DNA from: CAJXSN01 sp947492235
Lineage (GTDB): Bacteria; Pseudomonadota; Alphaproteobacteria; Sphingomonadales; Sphingomonadaceae
Direction of reading: 5' to 3'
Length of the DNA: 64,000 nucleotides
Assembly (NCBI RefSeq): GCF_042492175.1
Contig: NZ_CP170453.1
Coordinates: 2,822,479-2,886,478, forward strand
The stretch's first letter is position 1. Every line of letters starts with the position of its first letter. This document shows, one piece after another, positions 53,881 to 62,143 of the stretch. The notes beneath the pieces are model-generated. The model was not told where the DNA came from and made no database searches. It saw only the letters and a program-made list of their open reading frames with translations. Both the position numbers and the translations under genes were made by a program.

Positions 53881-54902
53881 TGCGCAGGCTCGGGCGCACG
53901 GTCTTGGCTGAGTGCTTCGCGGCGCATCGGCTCTTCCTGCTGCAACGGCGTCAGCCCCAGCTTCGCAAACAGCGCCCCGTCGCTGTCATCGCCCGCATTG
54001 GGCGCGGTCAGCAGCTTGTCGCCGGTGAAGATCGAGTTCGCGCCGGCGAGGAAGCACAGCGCCTGTGTCGCCTCGCTCATGCTCTCGCGCCCGGCACTCA
54101 GCCGCACCATGCTCATCGGCATGGTGATCCGCGCTACCGCGACCGTGCGGACGAATTCGATATCGTCGATCTTCGCCAGCGGCGTGTCGGCCAGCATATC
54201 GCCCAGCACTGTGCCCTTCACCGGCACCAGCGCGTTTACCGGCACACTTTCGGGATGCTGCGGCAGCGTGGCGAGCGTGTGGACGAAGCCCACCCGGTCC
54301 TCGCGCGTTTCGCCCATGCCGACGATCCCGCCGGAGCAGACATTGATGCCCGCGCTGCGAACATGATCCAGCGTCTCGATCCGCTCGTCGAATTTGCGCG
54401 TGCTGATCACCCGTTCGTAATATTCTGGGCTGCTGTCGATATTGTGATTGTAATAATCGAGGCCCGCTTCGGCGAGCATATCGGCCTGTTTCGGCGTCAG
54501 CATGCCCAGCGTCATGCAGGTCTCCAGCCCCATGGAGGCAACGCCCTTCACGATCTCGACAATCGCGGGCATGTCGCGGTCCTTCGGATTGCGCCACGCC
54601 GCGCCCATGCAAAACCGCTGGCTGCCCGCATCCTTGGCCTGAGCCGCCGATTGCAGCACAGCGCGCACATCCATCAGCTTGGTCGCCTCGACGCCGCTGT
54701 CTGCATGGACCGACTGGCTGCAATAGCCGCAATCCTCAGGGCACCCGCCCGTCTTGATGGAGAGCAGCGTGCACAGCTGAACCTGCTCCGGCGGATGGTT
54801 CTCGCGGTGGACCGAGGCGGCCTGAAACAGCAACTCGGTGAAAGGAAGTTTGAAAAGGTCCGCGATTTCCTCGCGGGTCCAGTCGGTGCGGATTTGGGTC
54901 AT
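53877..54902 (-). CDS. bioB: Biotin synthase
   Basis: 341 residues. The radical-SAM cluster motif is CPEDCGYCSQS (CxxxCxxC), with the second-cluster and substrate segments YNHNIDSSPEYY, ICSGGIVGMGE-type sequence (here VCSGGIVGMGE) and RLSAGRE. It inserts sulfur into dethiobiotin. Its place in the propionyl-CoA operon is logical: the carboxylase needs biotin on PccA. No other bio genes are nearby. It starts nine bases after the small membrane gene. Confidence 0.97.
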   Translation of the reverse strand: MTQIRTDWTREEIADLFKLPFTELLFQAASVHRENHPPEQVQLCTLLSIKTGGCPEDCGYCSQSVHADSGVEATKLMDVRAVLQSAAQAKDAGSQRFCMGAAWRNPKDRDMPAIVEIVKGVASMGLETCMTLGMLTPKQADMLAEAGLDYYNHNIDSSPEYYERVISTRKFDERIETLDHVRSAGINVCSGGIVGMGETREDRVGFVHTLATLPQHPESVPVNALVPVKGTVLGDMLADTPLAKIDDIEFVRTVAVARITMPMSMVRLSAGRESMSEATQALCFLAGANSIFTGDKLLTAPNAGDDSDGALFAKLGLTPLQQEEPMRREALSQDRAPEPAQ

Positions 54903-54911
54903 TTACGAGCC

Positions 54912-55142
54912 TTATTGAATGAAGGTTTTCTTGATCCGGCGAGCGAACCAAGTGCAGAAAAATGCGCCTATCACCGCGGCAATCAGTCCGTGGAAAAGGA
55001 GTTCGATCCAAAACCGCGTTTCGCTGTCCCAATCGACGATGTTCCAATCGTACAAATTAGGCCAAAGCAATCCATAGGTAAGCGTGACCAAAATGTCCGC
55101 AGCGACAAATACCGCCAAACCTAAAGCAATGGTCTGTCTCAC
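54912..55142 (-). CDS. Small two-pass membrane protein of unknown function
   Basis: 76 residues with two hydrophobic segments (IALGLAVFVAADILVTLTYG, and FHGLIAAVIGAFFCTWF) joined by an acidic Trp-rich loop (LYDWNIVDWDSETRFW) and ending in RRIKKTFIQ. G+C is about 49% on sampled lines, lower than bioB and the mutase beside it. It overlaps the mutase stop by four bases. No family recognised; a role in the operon is not evident. Confidence 0.62.
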   Translation of the reverse strand: MRQTIALGLAVFVAADILVTLTYGLLWPNLYDWNIVDWDSETRFWIELLFHGLIAAVIGAFFCTWFARRIKKTFIQ

Positions 55143-57310
55143 TCCGCTGCCTCCTCCAGCACGCTATCCAGCGGCGGCATGTTATGGCCAAGTAGGCGCA
55201 GCATATCTGCGCCGCATTCGACCACATTGCTACCCGGGCCATAGATGCCCTGCACCCCGGCTTCGCGCAGGAAGTCGTAATCCTGCGGCGGGATCACGCC
55301 GCCGGCGACGACCTTGATATCGGGGCGGCCCGCGTCTTTCAGCAGGGTGATGAGTTCGGGGATCAGCGTCTTGTGGCCTGCCGCGAGGCTGCTTGCGCCG
55401 ACCGCGTCCACATCGTTTTCCAGCGCCATATCGCGCGCTTCTTCGGGGGTCTGGAATAGAGGTCCGCTGACCACTTCAAAACCCATATCGGCGAAGGCGC
55501 TGGCGATGACATTCGCGCCGCGGTCGTGGCCGTCCTGGCCCATTTTCGCGACCATGATCTTCGGCTTGCGGCCAAGGCGGCGCTCCACGGCGCTCACCCC
55601 GTCGAGCACCTGCTGCCAGCGGCGGTCGAATTCATAGGCCGTGGCATACACGCCGCTGACCGGTTTGGGCGTTGCATCGTGTCGGCCAAACACTTCCTCC
55701 ATGGCGGAGGAAATCTCGCCCAGCGTCGCGTCATGCCGCGCGGCTTCCACGGCGAGCGCGAGCAAGTTACCGCCTTCGGTAGTGCCCTTGGTCAGCGCTT
55801 TAAGCGCCGCCTGACATGCGGCCTCGTCCCGGCCCGCGCGCACCTTCTCCAGCCGCACAATCTGGCTCTTGCGGACCGCGTGATTGTCGATGTCCAGCGT
55901 GTCCATCGCGTCTTCGCTCTCGCGGCGATATTTGTTCACGCCGACGATCACCGTCTCGCCCTTGTCCACGCTCGCCTGCTTCTCGGCTGCGGCGCGTTCG
56001 ATGGCGGCCTTGGGCTTGCCGGTCGCGACATAGGCGGTCATCCCGCCTTCCTTCTCGACATCGGCCAGCACCAGCCGTGCCTCGTCCACCAGCGCAGCGG
56101 TCAGGCTCTCGACATAGTAGGAACCGCCCAGCGGGTCGGCGACATTGGTGATGCCGCTTTCCTCTTGCAGGACCAGCTGCGTGTTGCGAGCGATGCGCGC
56201 GCTGAAATCGGTCGGCAGCGCGATGGCTTCGTCCAGCGCATTGGTGTGGAGCGACTGGGTGCCGCCCAGCACCGCCGCCATCGCCTCGATCGTGGTGCGG
56301 ATGACGTTGTTGTAGGGGTCCTGCTCCTGCAGGCTGACACCGCTGGTCTGGCAATGGGTGCGCAGCATTTTGGACTTGGGGTTTTGTGCGCCCAGATCGT
56401 CCATGACATCGTGCCACAGCTGGCGGGCGGCGCGCATCTTGGCGACTTCCATGAAGAAGTTCATGCCGATGCCCCAGAAGAACGACAGGCGCGGCGCGAA
56501 GGCGTCGATATCCAGCCCCGCCTCCATCGCGCGCTTGGCATATTCCTTGCCATCCGCAATCGTGAAGGCGAGTTCCTGCACCGCCGTCGCTCCGGCCTCG
56601 TGCATATGATAGCCGCTGATCGAAATGCTGTTGAATTTCGGCATGTTGGCCGAGGTATATGCGATGATATCGCTGACAATCCGCATGCTGGGTTCGGGCG
56701 GATAGATATAGGTGTTGCGGACCATGAACTCCTTCAGAATGTCGTTCTGAATGGTGCCCGACAGCTTCGCCGTATCGATCCCCTGCCGCTCACCCGCGAC
56801 GATGTAGAAGGCGAGGATCGGGATCACCGCGCCATTCATGGTCATGGAGACGCTCATCGTGTCGAGCGGGATCTGGTCGAACAGGATTTCCATGTCCGCC
56901 ACGGTGTCGATGGCGACACCCGCCTTGCCCACATCGCCGACCACGCGCGGGTGGTCACTGTCATAGCCACGATGGGTGGCGAGGTCGAAAGCGACGCTCA
57001 GCCCCTTCTGCCCGGCGGCCAGATTGCGGCGGTAGAAGGCGTTGGACTCCTCGGCGGTGGAGAAGCCCGCATATTGCCGGATGGTCCACGGGCGGCCGGT
57101 GTACATGCTGGCATAGGGCCCGCGCGTGAACGGCGCGATACCGGGGACGCCGGGGTCCAGATCGGCTGTGTCCTCGCTGGTATAGAGCGGTTTGATCGCG
57201 ATTCCCTCGGGCGTATTCCATGTGAGGTCGCGGCCCTTCACTTCCTTGTCGGCAAGGGGTTTCCAGTCGGCGAAAGTCGCGGGGGGTGTGGGTTTGCTAT
57301 TGTCAGACAT
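55139..57310 (-). CDS. scpA: Methylmalonyl-CoA mutase
   Basis: 723 residues from ATG 57310. The substrate barrel starts TPEGIAIKPLYTSED and YASMYTGRPWTIRQYAGFST; the C-terminal cobalamin domain has KMGQDGHDRGANVI with the DxHxxG ligand His. It converts (R)-methylmalonyl-CoA to succinyl-CoA with adenosylcobalamin. An in-frame upstream extension is made by a dispersed repeat and is not considered part of the protein. The homodimer-type single chain contrasts with two-subunit actinobacterial enzymes. No MeaB/ArgK-type GTPase chaperone is seen nearby. Confidence 0.95.
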   Translation of the reverse strand: MSDNSKPTPPATFADWKPLADKEVKGRDLTWNTPEGIAIKPLYTSEDTADLDPGVPGIAPFTRGPYASMYTGRPWTIRQYAGFSTAEESNAFYRRNLAAGQKGLSVAFDLATHRGYDSDHPRVVGDVGKAGVAIDTVADMEILFDQIPLDTMSVSMTMNGAVIPILAFYIVAGERQGIDTAKLSGTIQNDILKEFMVRNTYIYPPEPSMRIVSDIIAYTSANMPKFNSISISGYHMHEAGATAVQELAFTIADGKEYAKRAMEAGLDIDAFAPRLSFFWGIGMNFFMEVAKMRAARQLWHDVMDDLGAQNPKSKMLRTHCQTSGVSLQEQDPYNNVIRTTIEAMAAVLGGTQSLHTNALDEAIALPTDFSARIARNTQLVLQEESGITNVADPLGGSYYVESLTAALVDEARLVLADVEKEGGMTAYVATGKPKAAIERAAAEKQASVDKGETVIVGVNKYRRESEDAMDTLDIDNHAVRKSQIVRLEKVRAGRDEAACQAALKALTKGTTEGGNLLALAVEAARHDATLGEISSAMEEVFGRHDATPKPVSGVYATAYEFDRRWQQVLDGVSAVERRLGRKPKIMVAKMGQDGHDRGANVIASAFADMGFEVVSGPLFQTPEEARDMALENDVDAVGASSLAAGHKTLIPELITLLKDAGRPDIKVVAGGVIPPQDYDFLREAGVQGIYGPGSNVVECGADMLRLLGHNMPPLDSVLEEAAE

Positions 57311-57317
57311 AAAACTT

Positions 57318-57413
57318 CCGTTCGCCCTGAGCTTGTCGAAGGGCTGCACTTACTTCTAGCGGTCCCGCTGTCCAAAAAGAAGGACGGTGCTTCGACAGGC
57401 TCAGCACGAACGG
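57318..57413. repeat. Inverted pair of a dispersed TTGTCGAAG-type repeat
   Basis: Left copy (57318-57342, containing CCTGAGCTTGTCGAAG) and right copy (57390-57413, containing CTTCGACAGGCTCAG) are reverse complements of each other apart from a few changes, 47 bases apart. This repeat occurs in many proteobacterial chromosomes and encodes FDKLRANG when read through. It could fold into a long hairpin between the epimerase and mutase genes. Only this pair is seen in the window. Confidence 0.85.
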
Positions 57414-57438
57414 GTTGAATGGTAGCACCCTGATCCAG

Positions 57439-57879
57439 TCAGTGCCCCCCACCCTTCGGCGTTTCCATAATCTCGGTCAGCTGGCCCATCATGTCCTTGG
57501 GGTGAAGGAAGAAGATCGGCGTGCCATGCGCGCCGATGCGCGTGGGGCCGAGGATCGTCTTGCCCAGCCCTTCGAACCAGCTGCGCGCTTCCTCAATATC
57601 CTCGACCTCGTAGCAGACATGGTGCTGCCCGCCGTAAGGTTTCTTCTCCATCCACTTCGCGACCGGCGAGTCCGGCCCCAGCGGCTCGATTAGCTCGATC
57701 TGGGTTCCCTCGGTGCCGCCCGCACCCGGCGTATCGACGAAGCAGACCTTCACCCCCTGCGAAGGAAGGTCGAAGGGTTCGGTAATATGCGTAGCGCCCA
57801 TGACATCGCGGTAATAGCGGATCGATTCCGCAATGGACGGGGTTGCAACGCCGATGTGATTGAGGCGGCCGAGTTCCAT
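57439..57879 (-). CDS. mce: Methylmalonyl-CoA epimerase
   Basis: 146 residues, VOC/glyoxalase fold. Metal-site segments are MELGRLNHIGVATPSI (His), QIELIEPLG (Glu), GGQHHVCYEVEDI (His) and the final FLHPKDMMGQLTEIME (Glu). It interconverts the S and R forms of methylmalonyl-CoA between the carboxylase and the mutase. It starts one base before the end of the unknown 88-residue gene. Confidence 0.95.
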   Translation of the reverse strand: MELGRLNHIGVATPSIAESIRYYRDVMGATHITEPFDLPSQGVKVCFVDTPGAGGTEGTQIELIEPLGPDSPVAKWMEKKPYGGQHHVCYEVEDIEEARSWFEGLGKTILGPTRIGAHGTPIFFLHPKDMMGQLTEIMETPKGGGH

Positions 57880-58146
57880 TCAATTGCTCCTTTGGAGAAA
57901 GACTGACACTTCGTTCCGCCAGTCCTCGCCGATTTTTCGTTCGACCTGCGTCGTCGATATCCCCGGATAGCCGGTCAAATTGTTGGCAGCTGCCCGTAGT
58001 AAGTACTGATCATACTCATCTGGAACAAAGCCTTTAGTTTTCGAACGGCTCAATAAGCCTTCGAACTCTTCTCGCGTGGCCCCAGCTATCGTGCGCAACT
58101 CGGCATCCCACCATTCCGTCTTGTCACTCAGCAAATCCTCAATCAT
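57880..58146 (-). CDS. Small cytoplasmic protein of unknown function between pccB and mce
   Basis: 88 residues if started at ATG 58146; an upstream ATG at 58179 would overlap pccB by 20 bases. The sequence has no signal or membrane segment: MIEDLLSDKTEWWDAELRTI, then a helical GATREEFEGLLSRSK. No family recognised. G+C is about 48% on a sampled line, lower than its neighbours. Its placement within the pccB-mce gap without loss of spacing suggests an inserted accessory gene. Its reality rests on open frame, spacing and composition only. Confidence 0.5.
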   Translation of the reverse strand: MIEDLLSDKTEWWDAELRTIAGATREEFEGLLSRSKTKGFVPDEYDQYLLRAAANNLTGYPGISTTQVERKIGEDWRNEVSVFLQRSN

Positions 58147-58159
58147 CGGCGAAATGATC

Positions 58160-59692
58160 TCACAACGGAATGTTATCATGCTTTTTCCACGGGTTCTCGA
58201 GCTGCTTCCCGCGTAGCTTCCGCAGTCCCAGCGCGATCCGCCGCCGGGTCGAGTGCGGGTAGATCACCTCGTCGATATACCCACGGCTCGCCGCCACGAA
58301 GGGGTTGGCGAAGCGGTCTTCGTATTCCTTGGTTTTCTCGGCGATCTTTTCCGCATCGCCGCGATCCTGGCGGAAGATGATCTCCACCGCGCCCTTTGCG
58401 CCCATCACCGCGATTTCGGCGGTGGGCCAGGCGTAGTTCAAATCCCCGCGCAAGTGCTTGGACGCCATGACGTCATACGCGCCGCCATACGCCTTGCGCG
58501 TGATCACGGTGATCTTGGGCACGGTCGCCTCGGCATAGGCGAACAGCAGTTTCGCGCCGTGTTTGATGATGCCGCCCAGTTCCTGCGCGGTGCCGGGCAG
58601 GAAGCCGGGCACATCCACGAAAGTCACAATCGGAATATCGAACGCATCGCAGAATCGCACAAACCGCGCGGCCTTCTTCGAGGAATTGATATCGAGCACA
58701 CCGGCCAGCACCATCGGCTGGTTCGCGACCACGCCCACGGTGCGGCCTTCCACCCGGCCAAACCCGCACAGGATGTTCCCGGCATGGGCGGGCTGGATTT
58801 CAAAGAAATCGCCCTCGTCCAGCACCTTACGGATCACCTCGTGCATATCGTAAGGTTGGTTGGCATTATCGGGGATCAGCGTGTCGAGGCTCTGTTCCTC
58901 GCGGTCCCATGGATCGCTGGTCGGGCGCTCGGGCACCGGCTCGCGATTGCTAAGCGGCAGGTAATCGAAGAAATTGCGCGTCGCCATCAGCGTCTCGATG
59001 TCGTTCTCGAACGCGATGTCGGCCACGCTGGTCTTTGTGGTGTGGGTCACCGCCCCGCCCAGCTCTTCCTGCGTGACCTCTTCATTGGTGACGGTTTTCA
59101 CCACGTCGGGCCCGGTGACAAACATGTAGCTGGAGTCCTTCACCATGAAGATGAAGTCGGTCATTGCGGGGCTGTAAACCGCCCCGCCCGCGCATGGCCC
59201 CATGATCAGGCTGATCTGCGGGACCACGCCCGATGCCAGCACATTCTTCTGGAACACCTCGGCATAGCCGCCAAGCGACGCCACGCCTTCCTGAATACGC
59301 GCGCCGCCGCTGTCGTTCATGCCGATAACCGGCGCGCCGACCTTCAGCGCGGTGTCCATCACCTTGCAGATTTTCTCCGCATGGCGTTTCGACAGGCTGC
59401 CACCAAAAACGGTGAAATCCTGAGAGAACACATAGACCAGCCGCCCGTTGATCGTGCCGCTGCCGGTGACCACGCCGTCGCCGGGGATCTTCTGATCCTC
59501 CATCCCGAAATCGGTGCAGTCATGCTCGACATAAGTGTCCAGCTCCTCGAAGCTGCCTTCGTCCAGCAACACGTCGATCCGCTCGCGTGCGGTCAGCTTG
59601 CCCTTGGCATGCTGGGCATCGATACGCTTCTGGCCGCCCCCCAGATGAGCAGCTTCGCGGCGACGTTCCATTTCGGCGATATTGGCTGACAT
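58160..59692 (-). CDS. pccB: Propionyl-CoA carboxylase beta subunit
   Basis: 510 residues from ATG 59692, the usual family size. Carboxyltransferase segments: ERIDVLLDEGSFEELD, QDFTVFGGSLSKRHAEKICK, GMNDSGGARIQEGVASLGGY, GPCAGGAVYSPAMTDF, and the second-domain VPGFLPGTAQELGGIIKHGAKLL with RKAYGGAYDVM. Forms the carboxylase with PccA. It is the first gene of the minus-strand operon; the promoter should lie in the 112 bases between it and the lipoprotein gene. Confidence 0.96.
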   Translation of the reverse strand: MSANIAEMERRREAAHLGGGQKRIDAQHAKGKLTARERIDVLLDEGSFEELDTYVEHDCTDFGMEDQKIPGDGVVTGSGTINGRLVYVFSQDFTVFGGSLSKRHAEKICKVMDTALKVGAPVIGMNDSGGARIQEGVASLGGYAEVFQKNVLASGVVPQISLIMGPCAGGAVYSPAMTDFIFMVKDSSYMFVTGPDVVKTVTNEEVTQEELGGAVTHTTKTSVADIAFENDIETLMATRNFFDYLPLSNREPVPERPTSDPWDREEQSLDTLIPDNANQPYDMHEVIRKVLDEGDFFEIQPAHAGNILCGFGRVEGRTVGVVANQPMVLAGVLDINSSKKAARFVRFCDAFDIPIVTFVDVPGFLPGTAQELGGIIKHGAKLLFAYAEATVPKITVITRKAYGGAYDVMASKHLRGDLNYAWPTAEIAVMGAKGAVEIIFRQDRGDAEKIAEKTKEYEDRFANPFVAASRGYIDEVIYPHSTRRRIALGLRKLRGKQLENPWKKHDNIPL

Positions 59693-59804
59693 AGCTTTGC
59701 TGGGCACCCCTGCTTGAAATCGGTCTGTTGTTTGGTTTCAAGCGGCGATGCCGCAGCGGCGGTGCAGGGTCAATATCGCGGCACCCTCCCTAATTCGATG
59801 GCGC

Positions 59805-60665
59805 CTAAGATGGAGGAGGCGGCGGAGGTGGTGGCGGGGGCAGCGGTGATGGCGGGTATTGCGTGTTGAAGCGGGCACTGGACATGGGCGAGCCGACCAC
59901 CTTGATCGGCGCATCCCCGCAGGCGCGTCGCAGTTCCGCTTCCTGATCGGGATCGATCACTGCGGTCGGCGGACCGCCCCAGCTCATCTCTTCGCCCAGT
60001 CGGCCCATGGTTTCGCCGGTCACGCGGTTGATGAAGACAAGATAGCCTTCCGCGTCCACATCCAGACCGGTCTCGGCATGGAAGAATGCGAGGCTCTCGC
60101 CCCCACCTCCGGCAGAGGTGACGAGAAAGCATCCATCACGCACATAAACGTGCCCGCCCAGCAGGGCCTCCAATTGCATGCCGGTGCGGTGGCGCGATGC
60201 GGGCCAGGTGCGCACCTTCGCCTCCGCTGCCGGAGTGATGCGGGGCGCGGCCATTTCGGGCTGGAAACCGAACCGCAAATGGGGCGGAACCGCCCATCCG
60301 TTCTTCGCCACCCACGCATCGAAATCGCGCGCGGTCATCAGCACGTCGAACATGGCGATTGGCGCATCTTCGCTTTTGCCTCCGAGGCCGTATCCGCCCA
60401 GAGCCTGCTTCGCCTCAAGCCGCTGCAGCCAGAGGGCACCGAGCGCCTTGGCATCGGGCGGCGGCGGAGCGGTGGCTTCGCGCCGCATTTCCCCTTTGGG
60501 CAAGACAGGCGATGTCGCGATCAGCGGGCCGTAATCGGGGCTTGGCGCGTCCGTTTGGGTGGCAAAGGTTCGGGGCTCGGGATCGCCCGTTGCAGGAGCG
60601 CCCGGCACCGGATCGGAGGGCGAGCAGGCCGAACAAAGGAGCGCGATGGTCATGGTGCGTAACAT
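59805..60665 (-). CDS. Putative lipoprotein with a polyproline tail
   Basis: 286 residues from ATG 60665. A very short signal ends in a Cys (LLCSAC, weak lipobox). The central domain (MFDVLMTARDFDAWVAKNGWAVPPHLRFGFQPEM through ISSAGGGG-type Gly-rich strand and ETGLDVDAEGYLVFINRVTGETMGRLG) has no known family. The C-terminus is almost pure Pro (a run of Pro after SPL, ending PPS), expected to be an extended spacer or SH3/WW-like ligand. Divergence or orientation: it follows gor on the minus strand, with a 43-base gap. Function unknown. Confidence 0.7.
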   Translation of the reverse strand: MLRTMTIALLCSACSPSDPVPGAPATGDPEPRTFATQTDAPSPDYGPLIATSPVLPKGEMRREATAPPPPDAKALGALWLQRLEAKQALGGYGLGGKSEDAPIAMFDVLMTARDFDAWVAKNGWAVPPHLRFGFQPEMAAPRITPAAEAKVRTWPASRHRTGMQLEALLGGHVYVRDGCFLVTSAGGGGESLAFFHAETGLDVDAEGYLVFINRVTGETMGRLGEEMSWGGPPTAVIDPDQEAELRRACGDAPIKVVGSPMSSARFNTQYPPSPLPPPPPPPPPPS

Positions 60666-60707
60666 TGGCACATCATCGCCCCGCATAGCTTGCAAGTCCC
60701 TGAATAG

Positions 60708-62057
60708 TCAGCGCATCAGCACCAGTTCTTCCGCCATCGTCGGGTGGATTGCGGTGGTGGCATCGAAGTCTGCCTTGGTCAGCCCCGCCTTCACCGCGAT
60801 GGCCGCGGCCTGCATCATTTCCGGCGCTTCGGGCGCGATCATGTGGATGCCGACAATCCGGTCATCGCTCGCATCGCAGATCATCTTGAACAGGCTGCGC
60901 TCGCTCCGGCCTGCCAGCACATTCTTCATCGGACGGAAATCGGACTGGTAGACGCGCACGCCGCCCAGTTTGTTCTTCGCCTCGCCCTCGGTCATCCCGA
61001 CAGAGGCGATGGGCGGATGGCTGAACACCGCGCTGGGGATGCAACTGTGGTCCACTGAATACGGTTTGCCATCGCCAAACACGCTGTCAGCAAAGGCCTG
61101 GCCTTCGCGGATGGCAACGGGGGTCAGTTGAACCCGGTCGGTCACATCGCCCACGGCGTAGATGTAATCGACATTGGTCTTACTGAATTCGTCGACCTTG
61201 ATCTCGCCATTGTCGCCCAGCTCCACGCCGACTGTGTCGAGCCCCAGCCCGCCGGTATTGGGCGTGCGGCCCACGGCGAACATCACCAGATCGACCCGCT
61301 CTTCGTCGCAGTCGCTCAGCTTCACGAAATAGCCGCCCTCGTCGCACGGCTTGATATATTCGAACACCGTGTTGAACTTGAACTCGATCCCCTTGGTCAT
61401 GGAGATCTGCAGCAAACGGTCGCGCAGGGCCTCGTCATAACCGCGCAGCAATTGGTCGCCGCGATTGACCAGTTTCACCCGGCTGCCGAATTCGTTGAAG
61501 ATGCCGGCGAACTCGTTGGCGATATAGCCGCCGCCTGCAATGATGACCTTCTTCGGCAGCTCGTCCAGATGGAACGCCTCGTTGGAGGTGATCCCATGCT
61601 CCACACCCTCGCAATCGGGCAGGCGCGGCTGCGCTCCGGTGGCGATCAGGATGCGCTCTGCCGTAACGACCTTGCCACTTGCCAGAGTGATCTCATGGTC
61701 GCCGGTAATCTCGGCGCGTTCCTTGAATATCTCGACATTGTGGCTTTCCAGCGTGTCGGTGTAGGCGCCCTCGATCCGGGTCACATCGGCGAGGACATTG
61801 TCGCGCAAAGTGATCCAGTCGAATTGGGGGTTGTCGATTTCCCAGCCGAATTTGCGGCAATCTTCCAGATCCTCGGCAAATTGCGCGCCGTAGACGAGCA
61901 TCTTCTTCGGCACGCAGCCGCGGATGACGCAGGTGCCGCCGACCCGGTGTTCCTCCGCCACGGCCACTTTCGCGCCATGCGCCGCTGCGATGCGAGAGGC
62001 GCGAACTCCGCCGGAGCCCGCGCCAATCGTGAAGAGGTCGTAATCGTAATCGGCCAT
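60708..62057 (-). CDS. gor: Glutathione-disulfide reductase
   Basis: 449 residues. FAD-binding N-terminus (TIGAGSGGVRASRIAAAHGAKVAV), redox-active disulfide GGTCVIRGCVPKKM, NADPH-binding GGGYIANEFAGIF with a downstream Arg (GSRVKLVNRGD), and the C-terminal HPTMAEELV with the catalytic His. It uses NADPH to regenerate glutathione. The Arg after the dinucleotide motif supports NADPH. It stands in front of the lipoprotein gene and 87 bp after the helicase gene. Confidence 0.94.
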   Translation of the reverse strand: MADYDYDLFTIGAGSGGVRASRIAAAHGAKVAVAEEHRVGGTCVIRGCVPKKMLVYGAQFAEDLEDCRKFGWEIDNPQFDWITLRDNVLADVTRIEGAYTDTLESHNVEIFKERAEITGDHEITLASGKVVTAERILIATGAQPRLPDCEGVEHGITSNEAFHLDELPKKVIIAGGGYIANEFAGIFNEFGSRVKLVNRGDQLLRGYDEALRDRLLQISMTKGIEFKFNTVFEYIKPCDEGGYFVKLSDCDEERVDLVMFAVGRTPNTGGLGLDTVGVELGDNGEIKVDEFSKTNVDYIYAVGDVTDRVQLTPVAIREGQAFADSVFGDGKPYSVDHSCIPSAVFSHPPIASVGMTEGEAKNKLGGVRVYQSDFRPMKNVLAGRSERSLFKMICDASDDRIVGIHMIAPEAPEMMQAAAIAVKAGLTKADFDATTAIHPTMAEELVLMR

Positions 62058-62143
62058 GAAATTCTCCTGTTACCCGGCGATATGGCGGGCACTGCGTCCC
62101 TTGCCAACCACCGAAGTTCGCGGAGTATCCCTTTGCCGGGGCG

